DNA of 64,000 bases from Saprolegnia diclina VS20 (Eukaryota > Oomycota > Saprolegniomycetes > Saprolegniales > Saprolegniaceae). Each line of letters starts with the position of its first letter. Positions within the stretch are counted from its first letter, which is position 1. The notes below the pieces were generated by a model. The model was not told the origin of the DNA, searched no databases, and saw only the letters and a program-made list of their open reading frames with translations. Location of the stretch: assembly GCF_000281045.1 (NCBI RefSeq), contig NW_008246105.1, forward strand, positions 517,927-581,926. The letters are read 5' to 3'. This document shows positions 28,591-39,642 of this stretch, piece by piece. A program made the translations under genes and the position numbers.

Positions 28591-31337
28591 CTACAGTCGC
28601 CCTTGCGCCATAAACGGGTAGACGTAGCCGCAGTCGCGCGTGACGCCGAGGTTGCCTTGCCCGTCGCTGCTCGTAGCGTCCTGCACGCAGCTGCAGCGGC
28701 CGGCTGCACCATCTACACTTGCCATCGATTTGCGTGTCTTTTGCACGCAATGTGTACCGCAGTCGCCGCGCCCGTTGCAAACCGCGTCCTCGGTTGTCCC
28801 CGGGGTTGTTTCGGTGACCGAAAAAGGTCCGCCCGTCAAGAGCGAAGTGTCGGCGATCAGCAGCGGCAAGTTGCCCGCGTTGGTCAGGAAGGACACGGTG
28901 GTGACCGCTAGCGCCGCGCATATCCAGTTGTGCTTTGATGTCGTTCGTCGTACCTGCGTTCGTTGCACCGCAGAGTGCTCCTGTTGGCATGCTCACCGTC
29001 ACCAGCCCAATGCTACGCGCATCAGCCCCAGATAGCCCTACAAGTGACGTACGTCGGTAGCGCTTGAAGCGCTGCGGTCAACGCCGCCGGCGTCGCATCA
29101 AACGAAAGCGTCGACGTCGTGGCGCCACGAAACGTTAACGCCACAGAGCCGGCGGTCCCAATGCAAGACAACGACTGCACTTCGTTGACTTGACCGGTCG
29201 TCCACGGGTCGTCGCCTGACGGACACGGATCTACGAGTATTATGTAGCACCTCGTTGGTGTGCACCGTAGCGTACATGATGAGCAGTCGTAGCCAGAGAG
29301 GGTCGGCGCATTCCCGATCACGTAGCGCACCTGTACCTCACTCCATAGGCGGCAAGCAAATATGAGGAGCGTACACTGTTGCAGACGCATCCAAAGATGC
29401 GATCTGCGTCCCACGTGGTGAGCGAGTTGACGTCGCGGCCGTACACGATCGGCGTCGGCGCGCCGTTGGTCGTGGCGCCGGCTGCCATCTGGCGCATGGA
29501 CCTGCAGTTGCCCTTGGACGAGCACGTCACTAGCATTGGTGTCACGCGCCGTCCGGAAATGAGCAACGTACACTTCTCGCACGCAGAGCCGACAAAGTTG
29601 CTGTCGCAGAGGCACCGCCCAAGGGTGCTGTCGCAGATTCCCTGACCTTTGACTTCATCACGTATTCGTGGTGATTGGACGTACTGCGTTTGCGCATGCG
29701 ACGGGGACGGTGCGCGCAGCGGTGGCCAGCGTCGCAGCATCAAACCAGCCTCCGGCCGTGGGGCATAACCCTAGCCCCAGCATAAAACTGTGGGGAATGG
29801 TTACGCATTGGTTTACGCAGCGAGCAGTCGTTGCCACCCCAGTCTTGATAGCACTGACACTGGTAGTTGGGTGCGTTGGAGCACAGGCCATGGCCGCTGC
29901 AGACGACCGTGCTTCCGGTCGCGAGGTAGTCGGACTCGTAGATCCCCGCTAGTGCAAACTAAGTCTCGTATCCGCAGCTTGCGTCGTCGCGTACCGGGGC
30001 AGCGGTGCGTCGTGGGGGCGCCCGTCGTGTTGTAGTAGCCGCAATCGGGTCGCGGGCCCAAGTTGCCTTGACCTAACCGCGTGGGATTTCGCGAAGCCGG
30101 ACGCTAGTGTGGAGTACCGTCGCTGCTCGTAAAGTAAAGGGCGCACTTGCACTGCCCCGTCGCTTGGTTGCACACGCCTCGTCCCGAGCACTCGAGCGAC
30201 TTGAGAGACCCATCACAATTATTTTCTGAATCTCAATCTCAATCCCGCACCTGCTTTGTATTTGCGACGGTGAGGGTGCCGTCGAGCGCAGCTTCGCCCC
30301 CTACCCTCGACACGAATCACCGCCGCTTCAAGCATCGTTGCTCGCAGTACCGGTTTGTACCGAGATAGTTAACGTTGCGGCAGCTAAGACCACTGAAAGA
30401 GGTGGCAGCGCGTCAAAGTCGTAGAGAAAGGTCACGAGCGCCGACGTGCCCGGCGTCGAGCAGACGGTCGTGGCGCCGTTGCCAAACACCACTGAGACGC
30501 CCGATGTAATAGCGTTGAGAGCTGCCTGGACGTCGGCTGCGGACGCCGTTGCGGCCAGAGGCACCGAGCTCCGGCCGTTCCACGTCAGCATGAACGTGCC
30601 GGTGCAGGTCGTGCACGTGCACGAGATGGCTTGCAGCTCGTTGACTCGCCCCGTGACGACCGGGTCGTGGCCGTAGAGGCAGGTGCGGAGGCTGCAGTCG
30701 TAGCCCGTGTAGCCGGGATCGCAGCGGCAGCCTACGCCTCTGTTGTGTACGTACTCGGACTGTTCTATTACCGTAAATGCTATTGGCATCCCAGAGCGTG
30801 TACGTGGCGCCGTTCAGCATGGCGGCGTCGGCCATGCTAAAGCAGCTGCCGTGGCCGCTGCAGTCGTTGGGGCAGTCGAGCTTTTCGCACGCCGCGCCGG
30901 AGAAGCCATCGCGGCAGCTGCACCCCCCCGTCGCGCGGTTGCACGTACCCTGCAGTATTCTCTGCCTGAGATCCACCGTTTGCATTTATGGACACTAAGA
31001 ACCATGTTGCTGCACTCGGCGGACGTCGTCCGCGCCGTGTCGAGCGCCGAGGCCACAGCGGACCACGGCGTGCCGTACGGACACGTCCGTAGACTGCAGC
31101 CGACACCCGTCCAGCTGGCAAAGCACGTGCACCTACAAAAGCTCTGGAGTGAGCCGTGGAAGAGCATGGCGTCAATACCGGTTGAAGGCGCCGCAGATGC
31201 CGTGGCCGTTGCAGTTGCGGCCTACGCAGGTATTTTTCGCTGCATGGTGCGTAGAGACATAGCGTACCGATGTAGCCCGGACAGGCGCCACACGCGAGGC
31301 GCGCGATGGCCAGCAGTACGACCACTGTCGTCGCCAT
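28591..31337 (-). CDS. Secreted multi-module EGF-like cysteine-rich protein
   Basis: The start at 31337 gives a clear signal peptide (MATTVVVLLAIARLACGACP). Many short exons follow. Visible modules are EGF-like (NCNGHGICGAFNRCTC; CPNDCSGHGSCFSMADAAM; CSGHGLCSNAPNYQCQCYQD). They alternate with a beta-rich module of the type VNELQAISCTCTTCTGTFML...WNGRSSVPL and VNEVQSLSCIGTAGSVALTF. That module is often seen next to EGF repeats in stramenopile surface proteins. Two late modules share SSDG...NLG...DCGY. The last exon ends at 28591 without a membrane helix, so secretion or wall attachment is likely. The first introns are 31266-31312 and about 31139-31185; the remaining boundaries were not all resolved. 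Confidence 0.65.
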
Positions 31338-31621
31338 CTCCGAGAGGAAAATCTTTCGTAACCGCTTCGATAGCCCAATCCAGCTCCACCGTTGCACCTG
31401 TCCTTGCGCAAGACCTGTAGGGTTCGCGGCCTCTTAACTCCTAGTCGTTCCAGCGGTTGGCTGAGCAAAATCTCTACTGCCATGTATCTCTTCACGCTTG
31501 GTGGACAGCTCCTCTCTCGTGCCAACTCATCACGATCACAATGATACCGTAGTGTCTATAGAATATGTTCAAGTACGCTGCTACTGGCGCAGAACTCGAC
31601 TGCGGAAGAGGCGCCGCTTCG

Positions 31622-32458
31622 TCACCCTTGGGCTTTCTCGAGTGATAGAGCCCGCTGCTGCTCGACGTAGGTCTCGAGCTGGCGCATAAAACTAGAACGT
31701 CTCGATACGCTGTACAAGGTAGACGAAGACGATGATACCCTTGGTTGGGCTGCGCTTGTGGGCGCAGCGAGCGCACATGGGCTAGCGCGCCGTCGAGGCT
31801 GTAGCCGTGGTGCGCCACGAGGTACGCTGTTTCCATAAACGCGGGTATCAAAAGACCGAAAGCGTACCGAGGATGAGCGTCACGGACCGCGACTTGCCCG
31901 CAAAACAGTGCACGAGGACATTGCCGCCACTCGATGTTGCGCTACAGAGCGCCACGTCAGCTGTCGTTGATCGCACGCGGCTACCGCTCGATGAAGGCGT
32001 TGCTGGCCGCAAAGTGCGCCTCAATGCTTGCGCTCGGGACATCGGCGATGGCGACGCGCTCGTACACAAAGCCCTCGGGCTTGTCTTTGAACGGAAACAC
32101 GATCGTCTCGGACACCACGAGGATGTGCGAGATGCGCTAGTACGTCAGCTGAGCGACTATGGCCACGAGATGCAGGCCGTACCAGTCGCACGAGCGCCTC
32201 ATAGTTGGCGCCAGCCCCGATCGAGCCAAGGTACACATGCGGTTGGATCTCGACCTAATGATGATGCAGGCCTGGGCACGGGTGCTGCGCGCACGTACGA
32301 GCTTGTTGTCCGTGTCGACGTACTTTTGCAGCAGTAGACCGTGCCAGAACTTGCGAAAAGCGTCTACGAGTCGAAAGTGACCTGCACCGCAAGCGTGCCT
32401 GCTGTGTACCTTTGGCCGGCTTGGACGGTCCGGTCGGCGCTGCAGCGCTGCCCTCCAT
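31622..32458 (-). CDS. Dual-specificity protein phosphatase
   Basis: Seven exons on the minus strand: 32410-32458, 32299-32363, 32183-32254, 31985-32136, 31868-31941, 31739-31826, 31622-31691. They give 189 residues with consistent phases and introns of 41-47 bp. The DSP fold is plain: VEIQPHVYLGSIGAGANYEA, RLRISHILVV, the general-acid region VAIADVPSASI, then the active site VLVHCFAGKSRSVTLIL (C-x5-R-S), and the C-terminal VRSLRPQAQPNQGF. The small size and lack of extra domains resemble DUSP3/DUSP22-like atypical phosphatases acting on MAP kinases. An in-frame ATG ten codons upstream (32488) is possible. Confidence 0.9.
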
Positions 32459-32701
32459 GCTGCGGCTACTAAATATGGTTTGTGCCACATTTTATATTTG
32501 CGCGCCACATTTAATGTTTATTGGTGGCACTTTGCGACATGCTCGTCCAACATCAACCCTAATCCCTCGGCAAGCGACAAGTGATGCAGCCTTTGAGCTT
32601 GTCTTGTCGTCACCCACGACAATAACCAAATAACACGTTAGATAGCATGTACTCACACACCACAACTAGTAACTATTATATTAAGGTTGGCCGAGGCACG
32701 T

Positions 32702-34502
32702 TTATAACTTAAATCCAGTGTCGGCGAGGGTGCCAAAGCGCTTTGGCCGCCCAGGGCCAGGCCGATCGCTCTGCTTGAAGTTCGGGTTGAGGTTTTGCCA
32801 CGTGGTCTTGCAGTCGACGGGGCACCGGCCCGGAATCGCTTCCGAGATGCGCGTCCATTGGTTGCCCCACGTGTTGTAGAGCTCGGTGAGCTTTTGCTTC
32901 TCGTCGGCCTCGAACGGCCCGCGCTTGATGCTCGGGTTGAGGTAGTTGCGCCACCGCTCTTGGCAGTGCTTGGCCGTGCGCCCCGGAACCCCCGCGGCGA
33001 CAGACGCCCAGTTGAGCTTCCCGCTTTGCTGGCTCAGCGTCGCGATCTGCGACTGGAGGAGGCAATCTTCTTCGTGGGACCAGTTGCCGCGGCGGAGGCC
33101 CGGGAAGAGCACCTTGCGCCAGCGCTGGAGGCACTGCGCGTGGTTGCGCCGGCCCACGTGCTTGGCGATGGCCTTCCAGTTGCGGGGACCGTACTTGTCG
33201 ACAGCTTGACGCAGCAGGTCGTCTTCGTCTTGCGTCCACTTGCCCGGGTTGACGTGCGTCACCGTCTTGTTGTCGTCAGTCTTGTCGTCACGGCTGCTCG
33301 TACAGCTGCTGCTCGAGAGCGGCGAGTGGGCGGCGTTGGGCGCAAAGAAGTAGCCGCCCGTGGGATTCACAGAGGCCGACGGCGGGTACACGGAGCAGGA
33401 TGGGGCGGCCTTGGACGGCTGGAAGCCGCGAAGCGATGGCAAGACGATGGATGTGGGCGGCGGCAGCACTGGCGCCATGGGCGGCGGCAGAAGCGGCGAG
33501 ATGGTTTGCATCTGCTACGGACAGGACGATGAGTGCCATATTTAGAGTCATGTTGACACGTACGCGAATGGACGGCAGCGGCGAGTAGTGGTTGCTGTTG
33601 TTGTTGGAGTTGTTGTTGGTGGGCTTGGTCACGATCGGGAAGCTCCGGTCGACGTGGATGTGGAGCTTGGGCTTGACGACGTCGACAGGCGCCGACATGC
33701 TACGCAGCGGCTGCGGCGGCGACGACGTCCGGAGCGCCATCAGCGTCGGGATCACCTCCTTGTCATTCGCCTCGACTTCGTCCCACGTGCGCTTGCGCCA
33801 GCGGGGCTTGAGGAAGCGCACGATGGTCTCGAGGCAGACGAGGTTGTCGTAGGCGAACGCCATTGACGACGGCTTCTTGGACGACGTATCCGTGCAGCAG
33901 AGCGGGATGTTGAGCGAGTTGAGAAGCGCAAGCGGCGGCGTCGAAAGCCACATGCGGCGAAGCATCTCAAACACCTTGGCGTCACTAATGTACTCGGGAA
34001 TGTCTTCGTCGAGGCGGTAGTTGGCACACGAGAGGTCCGTCTTGGTGTTGATGTACATGAGGGGGGCCTTGGCTTGGCCGAGCACCTCGAGGAGGTGGCG
34101 GTCCGACGCCGTGATGCGGCCATGGTGCCCGACGAAGAGCACGAGGTCCATCTGCAACAGGTGGTGCTGGCGCATGTACTCTTCCGGCGCCTCGGTGGGC
34201 TTGAGCTCTGGCAGGTCGATCAGGTTGAGCGCATGCCAGGCGACGACCGTCGGCGCGTACTCGCGCTGGCGCACGTTGAGCGGTGCGAAGAACGGGTCGT
34301 TGCGCGTCGCGCCCGTGATGAGGTTGATGAGCGCCGACTTGCCGACGCCGCTGGGGCCGACGACGGCGATGGCAAAGCCGTTGCGGACGTCGACCTTGTA
34401 CGTCGTGTAGAGCGCGCGGAGGGCAGCCTCATCGCAGTCGCCGGCGGCCTTGCCGAGCGACTCGAGCACGAGGTGGAGCTTCTGGTAGCTCGAGTCCTCC
34501 AT
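32702..34502 (-). CDS. Predicted P-loop GTPase fused to a three-repeat Myb protein
   Basis: Two exons on the minus strand, 33564-34502 and 32702-33514, joined by a 49-bp intron (GTACGT...GTAG, phase 0), give 583 residues. Residues 1-313 form a GTPase-like domain: G1 GPSGVGKSALIN (49-60), G3-like LIDLPEL (94-100) and G4 NTKTD (152-156), in the style of IRG/AIG-type GTPases. An Asn/Ser linker leads to Pro-rich sequence, then three Myb repeats: GKWTQDEDDLLRQAVDKYGP, RGNWSHEEDCLLQSQ and RGPFEADEKQKLTELYNTWG, each with its recognition helix (for example RTAKHCQERWRNYL). The first Myb-frame ATG is the second codon after the acceptor, so a separate Myb gene would have no promoter space. Two separate genes cannot be fully excluded. 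Confidence 0.72.
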
Positions 34503-36240
34503 CTTGTGAAAAATCCAATACTGGAAACATACTGGCGAACTTCGCTTCCGAGCTTCGTCTCATTAATTATTGGCAGAAACGCCGGCCACGAGCCATTTTG
34601 GCCAATCAATTCGCGCGGACCCGAACTGGCCTTCGACCCACGCCGAACTTCAAGTTGCAGCTGCGCCCAGCTGGTGCAGCATTTTGTCTTGGGTTCAGTA
34701 TGCCACCCACCATCGCCTCGCACTTGGGCGTCGAATTTCCATTTTATTTCTCACGACTTTCCCAAAATGAAGCTAGTTTCCCATGACTTGGCGTGTCAAC
34801 GCAAACGCAGTACGAACCTGGTGCCGACCGCGTCTTTGCTGCGACGTCTATCAAGGATGCGCCGCCACGAGGGCAATGACTTTATTGTTGTGACGATTCA
34901 GATCTTATGTACGCCCAACTGCACCTGGACCGCATCCAAGGACACTCCAGAGATTGCAAGCACGTTCCTGTGGTTTGGGAGCTGCAGGGTGGAGGCAGTG
35001 TGGAGGCAAGTGGGTGCTGCAGTCCAGTGCTTTCTCGAGATCGTGTCTACTCGACTGTGCAACTACTCATCTCCGCCAATTGGTTGCACTTGCGAGAGTG
35101 TGTGATGGCCCGCTGCACCAAGGGGCACTATTTGTGCTCAGCTCCAGTGGACCTCGACGCCACCAGTATTTGCGACGAATGATTTTGTGTGAGTGCGGCG
35201 TCGACGAAGCCGGCCGCGTTCGCGTCGATAAAACAGGCACGGTTGGGTTGCCCGTCGCCCAGTTTGGGACAGAGTCGAAAATGAAATCCTACAGGATTTC
35301 AGTCGTCACCCTGCTGCTGTTCGGTTGCCTTGAACTAGCCCAGAACCACCTGGATGAAATCAAGCCTTTCGTTGTCTGCCACCCCTACCCCCGCCGCGCA
35401 CGACGAGCATGTGTAGGACCTGCGGCACACCGTTGAGCGCTGGTCGTCGCGTTGGTTAGTATGGCGTAAAGTATTGTTCCGGTGCGGCGGCGGACGACTC
35501 GACAAAAGCAAGCGCGCCAAGAAGCCTGCTGCTTGAAGTTGCGAGTGCATCGCCACGCAAGCACGTTCGCGTCAACTTATCCACCCGCTGATATCCACTA
35601 CAAGACGTTGAAGCCCAGGCTCTGATTCTTGGCGAGCGGCCTTTTCTATCGCCTTCAGTCCTTTATCGCGCCTCGGAATAGACGCGAAGCGAGGTAATAG
35701 CATGGCAGTCCCTCCACTGGGTTACACCTGTGGCTCTGCGTTTGCTTGTAGCCCGCACTTCAACCCGCGACTCTCTGCGCGGGTGCAGCAAGGTGAGCTC
35801 GGTGAAGCTTGGTCGCTCCTCGATGTCGAGTGACCTCATCTTGCTGGCTGTTGACGAAATCGGCTCGCATGTCCACCGCGTTGGCGCCATTGAAAGCGAC
35901 CGTCAACACATAATGCGTCACATCCCTACGACGAAACCGCCCCGTCGTCGTCGTACTTGATCTTTTCGGTTCGGCGCGGGTCAATGACCCACTTGATCTT
36001 TGTATACCCACGCGCCATGCCTGATCCCCACGAACGCGCGATTGACTGGCGAAACGCTCACGAAACCTAAAGTGACGCTGCGGCGTCACAGCCTTCTTTT
36101 CCGGATCCGCATACGTTAGCACGCCGTGACACCACGTCGTCATCGACACGGGATTGGTCCATTTACACCAATCAAACGCTGGTATAAAGATCGATTGTTT
36201 TTTGGGCCGTTGCGAAAAATTCCATTTTGGGCGAGGAGCG
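34503..36240. other. Long intergenic region with possible gene relics
   Basis: 1.7 kb without a convincing gene. It holds CCAAT boxes near 34603 and 36150-36172. A weak open frame at 34907-35182 (plus) and a broken minus-strand relic at 35663-36018 are described separately or rejected. Confidence 0.5.
35663..36018 (-). pseudogene. Possible gene relic, unrecognised
   Basis: Minus-strand blocks look protein-like but cannot be joined cleanly. An ATG at 36018 opens MARGYTKIKWVIDPRRTEK and soon stops. A shifted frame contains DVTHYVLTVAFNGANA, and a third reads MRSLDIEERPSFTELTLLHP to a stop at 35663. One 37-bp intron could link the last two, but the first junction needs a frameshift. Family unknown. 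Confidence 0.25.
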
Positions 36241-38137
36241 ATGGCGAGCTTGCCGCGGGCGACGCGCTCCTTGCACCCTCTTCGCTTCCTGATCGAGACG
36301 CGCTTCATGCTGCTCTTCCTCGTCGTCCTAAGCGCCGGTCTCGTCTTCTGGGCTCTCGGCGACGACATGGAGGGCATCGACGCGTCTGTGGAGCTCCACG
36401 CGGACCGCGTCCATGCGCTCTGGACCGACGAGACGTACCAGTGTCTCGGATGGCGAGCCACGGCCAACTGCAATCCGCACGGGTGGCGCAAGCCGTCCAG
36501 AGACCGCGGCTGCAGCGATGTCATCGAGCCCGGCATGAGCGGGTACTGCGAGATCCGTAACCGGACGAGCGGCGAGATCTTCCAAGTGATGCTCACGGCG
36601 TGCGACAGCATCAAGGACAAGACATTTACCTGCATGGAGGCGCGTGACTTCACCGACTACAGCATCCGCGCCGCATCCGCGCCCGCGGTGTCGCCCTCGA
36701 CGCCGATGCTGCGGACATTTGCCAACGCCACCAATGGCATCGTCATGTCCATCTACCCCAGCGTGCTCCCCAATGTGTATGCTATTGTACGCATGCTGCG
36801 CTTCTACAACTGTATGCTGCCCATGGAGCTGTGGTACGAGCCGCATCAGATGTCGGATGTGGCGACCAACCCGATCTTGGCGGCGCTCGAGGCCAACTAC
36901 GGTCCGCTGGTGTTCCGACCCATTGCCGACAAGCGCGCAACGGGCTACATGACCAAGCCCTTTGCTGTCGCGCACAGCCAGTTTGAGAACGTCCTCTTCC
37001 TCGACTCGGACAACCTCCCGACACGAGACCCGACCTTTCTCTTCACGTCTCCGCAGTTTCTCGAAAGCGGCGCGATCTTTTGGCCCGACTACTGGCACGA
37101 TGTACGCTCCGTGACGATCAAAACGATACTGACGCTATTGCTAGAGCTCGTCGCCCTTCAACGTCCATGCGCGGTCGCTGCTCTGGGAGCTTGTGGATAT
37201 GCCGTTCGTCGATATGCTCGAGCAAGAGTCGGGGCAGCTCGTCGTTGCGCGTATATCGCACTTGGCGTTCCGCAGCACGGCGCTCATTCCTCGTAGGGCA
37301 CCGGTGCGCGACGGCATTGGCCAAGGTGCTGCATTACGCGCTGGAGACGCCGCCGCTGCTACAAAAGTACGGCCTCGTGTGGGGCGACAAGGACCTGTTC
37401 CGGCTCGCGTGGTTCAACACGTCGACGCCGTTCGCGTTCGTACCGCACCCGCCGGCCCTCGGCGGCTTTACGAAAGACGAGTACGTCGACGCGGTCGCGC
37501 CGGTCCCGAGCGTCTTGTACTGGCACGCCGTGTCTTTTTGCGGCATCGCGATGCTGCAGCACGACTTTGACGGGCGCATCCTCTTTGTTCACCGCAACAG
37601 CGTCAAGCTCACGGGCGAGGCGGACCAGACGCCGCTCGTGACGCACGCACAGACGTCGACGCTGCCGACGCACGCGAGTCCGCTCCTCGGGCACGGCAAG
37701 GAGTACTTTATCCAGCTCTTTGGTACACCCTTTGGTGTCGGCGACCGCACGCAATAACGGCTCAAATAGGCCACACGCTGGGACAGAAGGCGTGCTACGT
37801 ACTCGCGAGCGCCGGGAGGATCGAGGCTGTCGACGCGATCGACGACTCGATGGCCAAGGTCGAGAAGATGGCGATTCACTACGCGATCGAGGCGGGTGAC
37901 ATGCTCCGCGCGGTGGCTCGGCGGCGCAAGGAGCATGGCGCTGGCCACTGGCTCCTGCCCTTTGACACACTCGACGCTCGCCACACGGGAGAGGACGCGA
38001 TTCCTGTCATGTACTGGGTTACCGTTCACATGCTTGTCGGCGGGTTGGCTGGCTGGACGTGGCGACGTCGCCAGCGCTCGGTGACAAAAGGGCCGACTTT
38101 GGACAGAGCCATACCGCCCCCGTACCAGATTCTGTAG
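36241..38137 (+). CDS. GT71-like alpha-mannosyltransferase, type II membrane
   Basis: Exons 36241-37101, 37145-37250, 37297-37722 and 37770-38137 give 586 residues. A basic N-terminus and one membrane helix (RFMLLFLVVLSAGLVFWAL) predict a Golgi type II enzyme. The catalytic region shows GIVMSIYPSVLPNVYAIVRM, ENVLFLDSDNLPTRDPTFLF (the D-x-D-type metal/nucleotide-sugar motif), IFWPDYW and YGLVWGDKDLFRLAW, all typical of the MNN1/MNN2 family (GT71) that adds mannose to glycoproteins. A second hydrophobic segment near the C-terminus (YWVTVHMLVGGLAGW) is unusual. CCAAT/ATTGG boxes lie about 70-90 bp upstream. The start at 36241 is preferred over an in-frame ATG at 36154 because it places the membrane helix normally. 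Confidence 0.88.
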
Positions 38138-38448
38138 CCGAGAAGGACAGCTAACCTGTACATACATATATCAACTTGCAGCAAGTGGGATCGCACCAGG
38201 TAGTCTCGCACATGAGAGTGCACCTGCACAAGCTTGCTACTTGTGAGGCTCCATTGCTGCTCGAAGCGGCTGGCGCGGTCTTGGTCGGCCACCATCTTTT
38301 GTGTCAGCTGATCCAATTTAGCTTTGGCCGCGACATTCCAGTCGACAACCGTCGCTTCGAGGCGAGTGTCGTGTGAGAAAAGACGGAGCCTAAGGAGACT
38401 GTACTGGAGGAGGTGCTGACGTACAGCTACGCCGCAGTGCAGAAACAA
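38026..38448 (-). CDS. Uncertain small ORF overlapping the GT71 3' end
   Basis: A minus-strand frame, best between 38150 and 38440, has amphipathic, protein-like sequence (LDQLTQKMVADQDRASRFEQ; VQVHSHVRDYLVRSHLLQV). It lacks a clear ATG at its 5' side, and its 3' part runs antisense into the mannosyltransferase exon. It may be one exon of a small spliced gene, or chance. Confidence 0.25.
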   Translation of the reverse strand: MFLHCGVAVRQHLLQYSLLRLRLFSHDTRLEATVVDWNVAAKAKLDQLTQKMVADQDRASRFEQQWSLTSSKLVQVHSHVRDYLVRSHLLQVDICMYRLAVLLGYRIWYGGGMALSKVGPFVTERWRRRHVQPANPPTSM

Positions 38449-38535
38449 AGTCGTACACTAGGGGGTACATTGACAACGGTTTATCTCTCGTTTCACAGAC
38501 GCATATACGCGTTGCTTGAGGATGCGGCGAGCGCA

Positions 38536-39081
38536 CTATTGAGGCGCATCCGTGGTCGAGCCCTCGGGCGCCGTGGTCGAGCCCTCGGACCCCGCGGTCG
38601 AGCCCTGGGACGGGCCCTGGGACCCTGACGTTGAGCTGCGGGACCCCGAGATTGAGTCACGGAACGAGCCGTGGGACCCGGTGTTTGAGCCGTGGGGCTC
38701 CGTAATTGCGTCACGGAACGAGCCATGAGACCCCGCGGTTGAGCCGTGGAACGAACCTTGAGGTCCCGTCGTCGATCTTTGGCTGGAGGCGGACGATGGC
38801 GCCGCTTTGCCTTCGTCGTCCGACTCGGACCCGGAGTCCGAGTCGCGGGATTGGAACCATCCGCTCACGCCGCGCACGACGTAGCTTCCGCCTTGCGCGA
38901 CCTTGGTCACTGCGCAGCTGCCGTACTTGCCCATTTCGCAGAGCACCGTCGAGGCTGTGCTCATGTCGGAGCAGTCCTTGTCACAGTCCATGGCCGTCAA
39001 CGCCCGACCCGCGCTGAAGGGCGACGCCTTCGTCGACGCCGCGACGGCCAACACGCAAAAGACGATAGTCGCTCCTTTCAT
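38536..39081 (-). CDS. Secreted Ser/Gly-rich repeat protein
   Basis: 181 residues with a signal peptide (MKGATIVFCVLAVAASTKAS), then a small four-cysteine segment (MDCDKDCSDM...VLCEMGKYGSCAV). Next come an acidic patch (SRDSDSGSESDDEGK) and a C-terminal half built of degenerate repeats such as GSHGSFRDSI, GSQGPSQGSTAGS and GSTTAPEGSTT. The repeats are rich in Ser, Thr and Gly and are probably heavily O-glycosylated, making a mucin-like wall or secreted protein. There is no GPI tail or membrane helix. A CCAAT box lies about 105 bp upstream. Repeat number is likely to vary between strains. Confidence 0.75.
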   Translation of the reverse strand: MKGATIVFCVLAVAASTKASPFSAGRALTAMDCDKDCSDMSTASTVLCEMGKYGSCAVTKVAQGGSYVVRGVSGWFQSRDSDSGSESDDEGKAAPSSASSQRSTTGPQGSFHGSTAGSHGSFRDAITEPHGSNTGSHGSFRDSISGSRSSTSGSQGPSQGSTAGSEGSTTAPEGSTTDAPQ

Positions 39082-39642
39082 TCTTCAACGGGACGCAAAT
39101 TCGGGTATGATGGCTCCGGTCGGCCAGGCGCGGTGCAAGATAGACTCATCTTGAAGTGGGTATGGCCGTCGAAGATACCAAACGCACCAATCACCGAGCA
39201 GCATGCCCCACGACCGTTCGAGATGCCAGAACATGAAGCAAGTGGTTTCTTGATTAGCTCGTGTCGCGCAGTCCCAGCTCGCTGCGTCATTGCACTCCGA
39301 GAGTCCCGGCCGTTGAAACAAGTTCCTACATGGAGGCAACCAAGGCGAAAGCAGAGTTCGGCAAGCTACTGCTGAAACCTCTGAGAATGCGTTGCGTCGA
39401 CCGCAAGCGGGACCCTCTATGCATGCGTACCGAGACCAGTTGGCAGAGACCTACTGGAGGTTCGAACCCGCTGCAATTCAAACCAGCGCCTTCCGCTTGG
39501 TTGGGTGCTTTCAGCCATCTTAAAACCTCTCATACTTCATGTCCGGTGTATAATATATCAAAGGATAAATCCAATTTTGCGGGAAGCAGGTAAGGGAGCG
39601 TGGTTCATGCATGGCGATGATCCGCGAGCGCTAGGAAGAAGC
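39082..39642. other. Intergenic between divergent genes
   Basis: No gene seen. It serves the divergent Ser-rich protein and HOP2. Open frames here are short and out of character. Confidence 0.5.

Noticed and set aside
32702..33511. Separate Myb gene starting at 33511
   Set aside because: The ATG is the second codon after a canonical acceptor and lies inside the open frame of the upstream GTPase exon; the fused model explains both frames. Kept as an alternative, not preferred.
33288..33563. Unspliced C-terminus of the GTPase frame
   Set aside because: It overlaps the Myb exon in another frame, is low-complexity Ala/His-rich, and follows a strong GTACGT donor.
34907..35182. 91-residue plus-strand open frame
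   Set aside because: No domain, atypical codon use and no splice continuation; probably chance.
39450..39490. tRNA-like T-loop GGTTCGAACCC
   Set aside because: The flanking bases do not form a T-stem, acceptor stem or anticodon arm.
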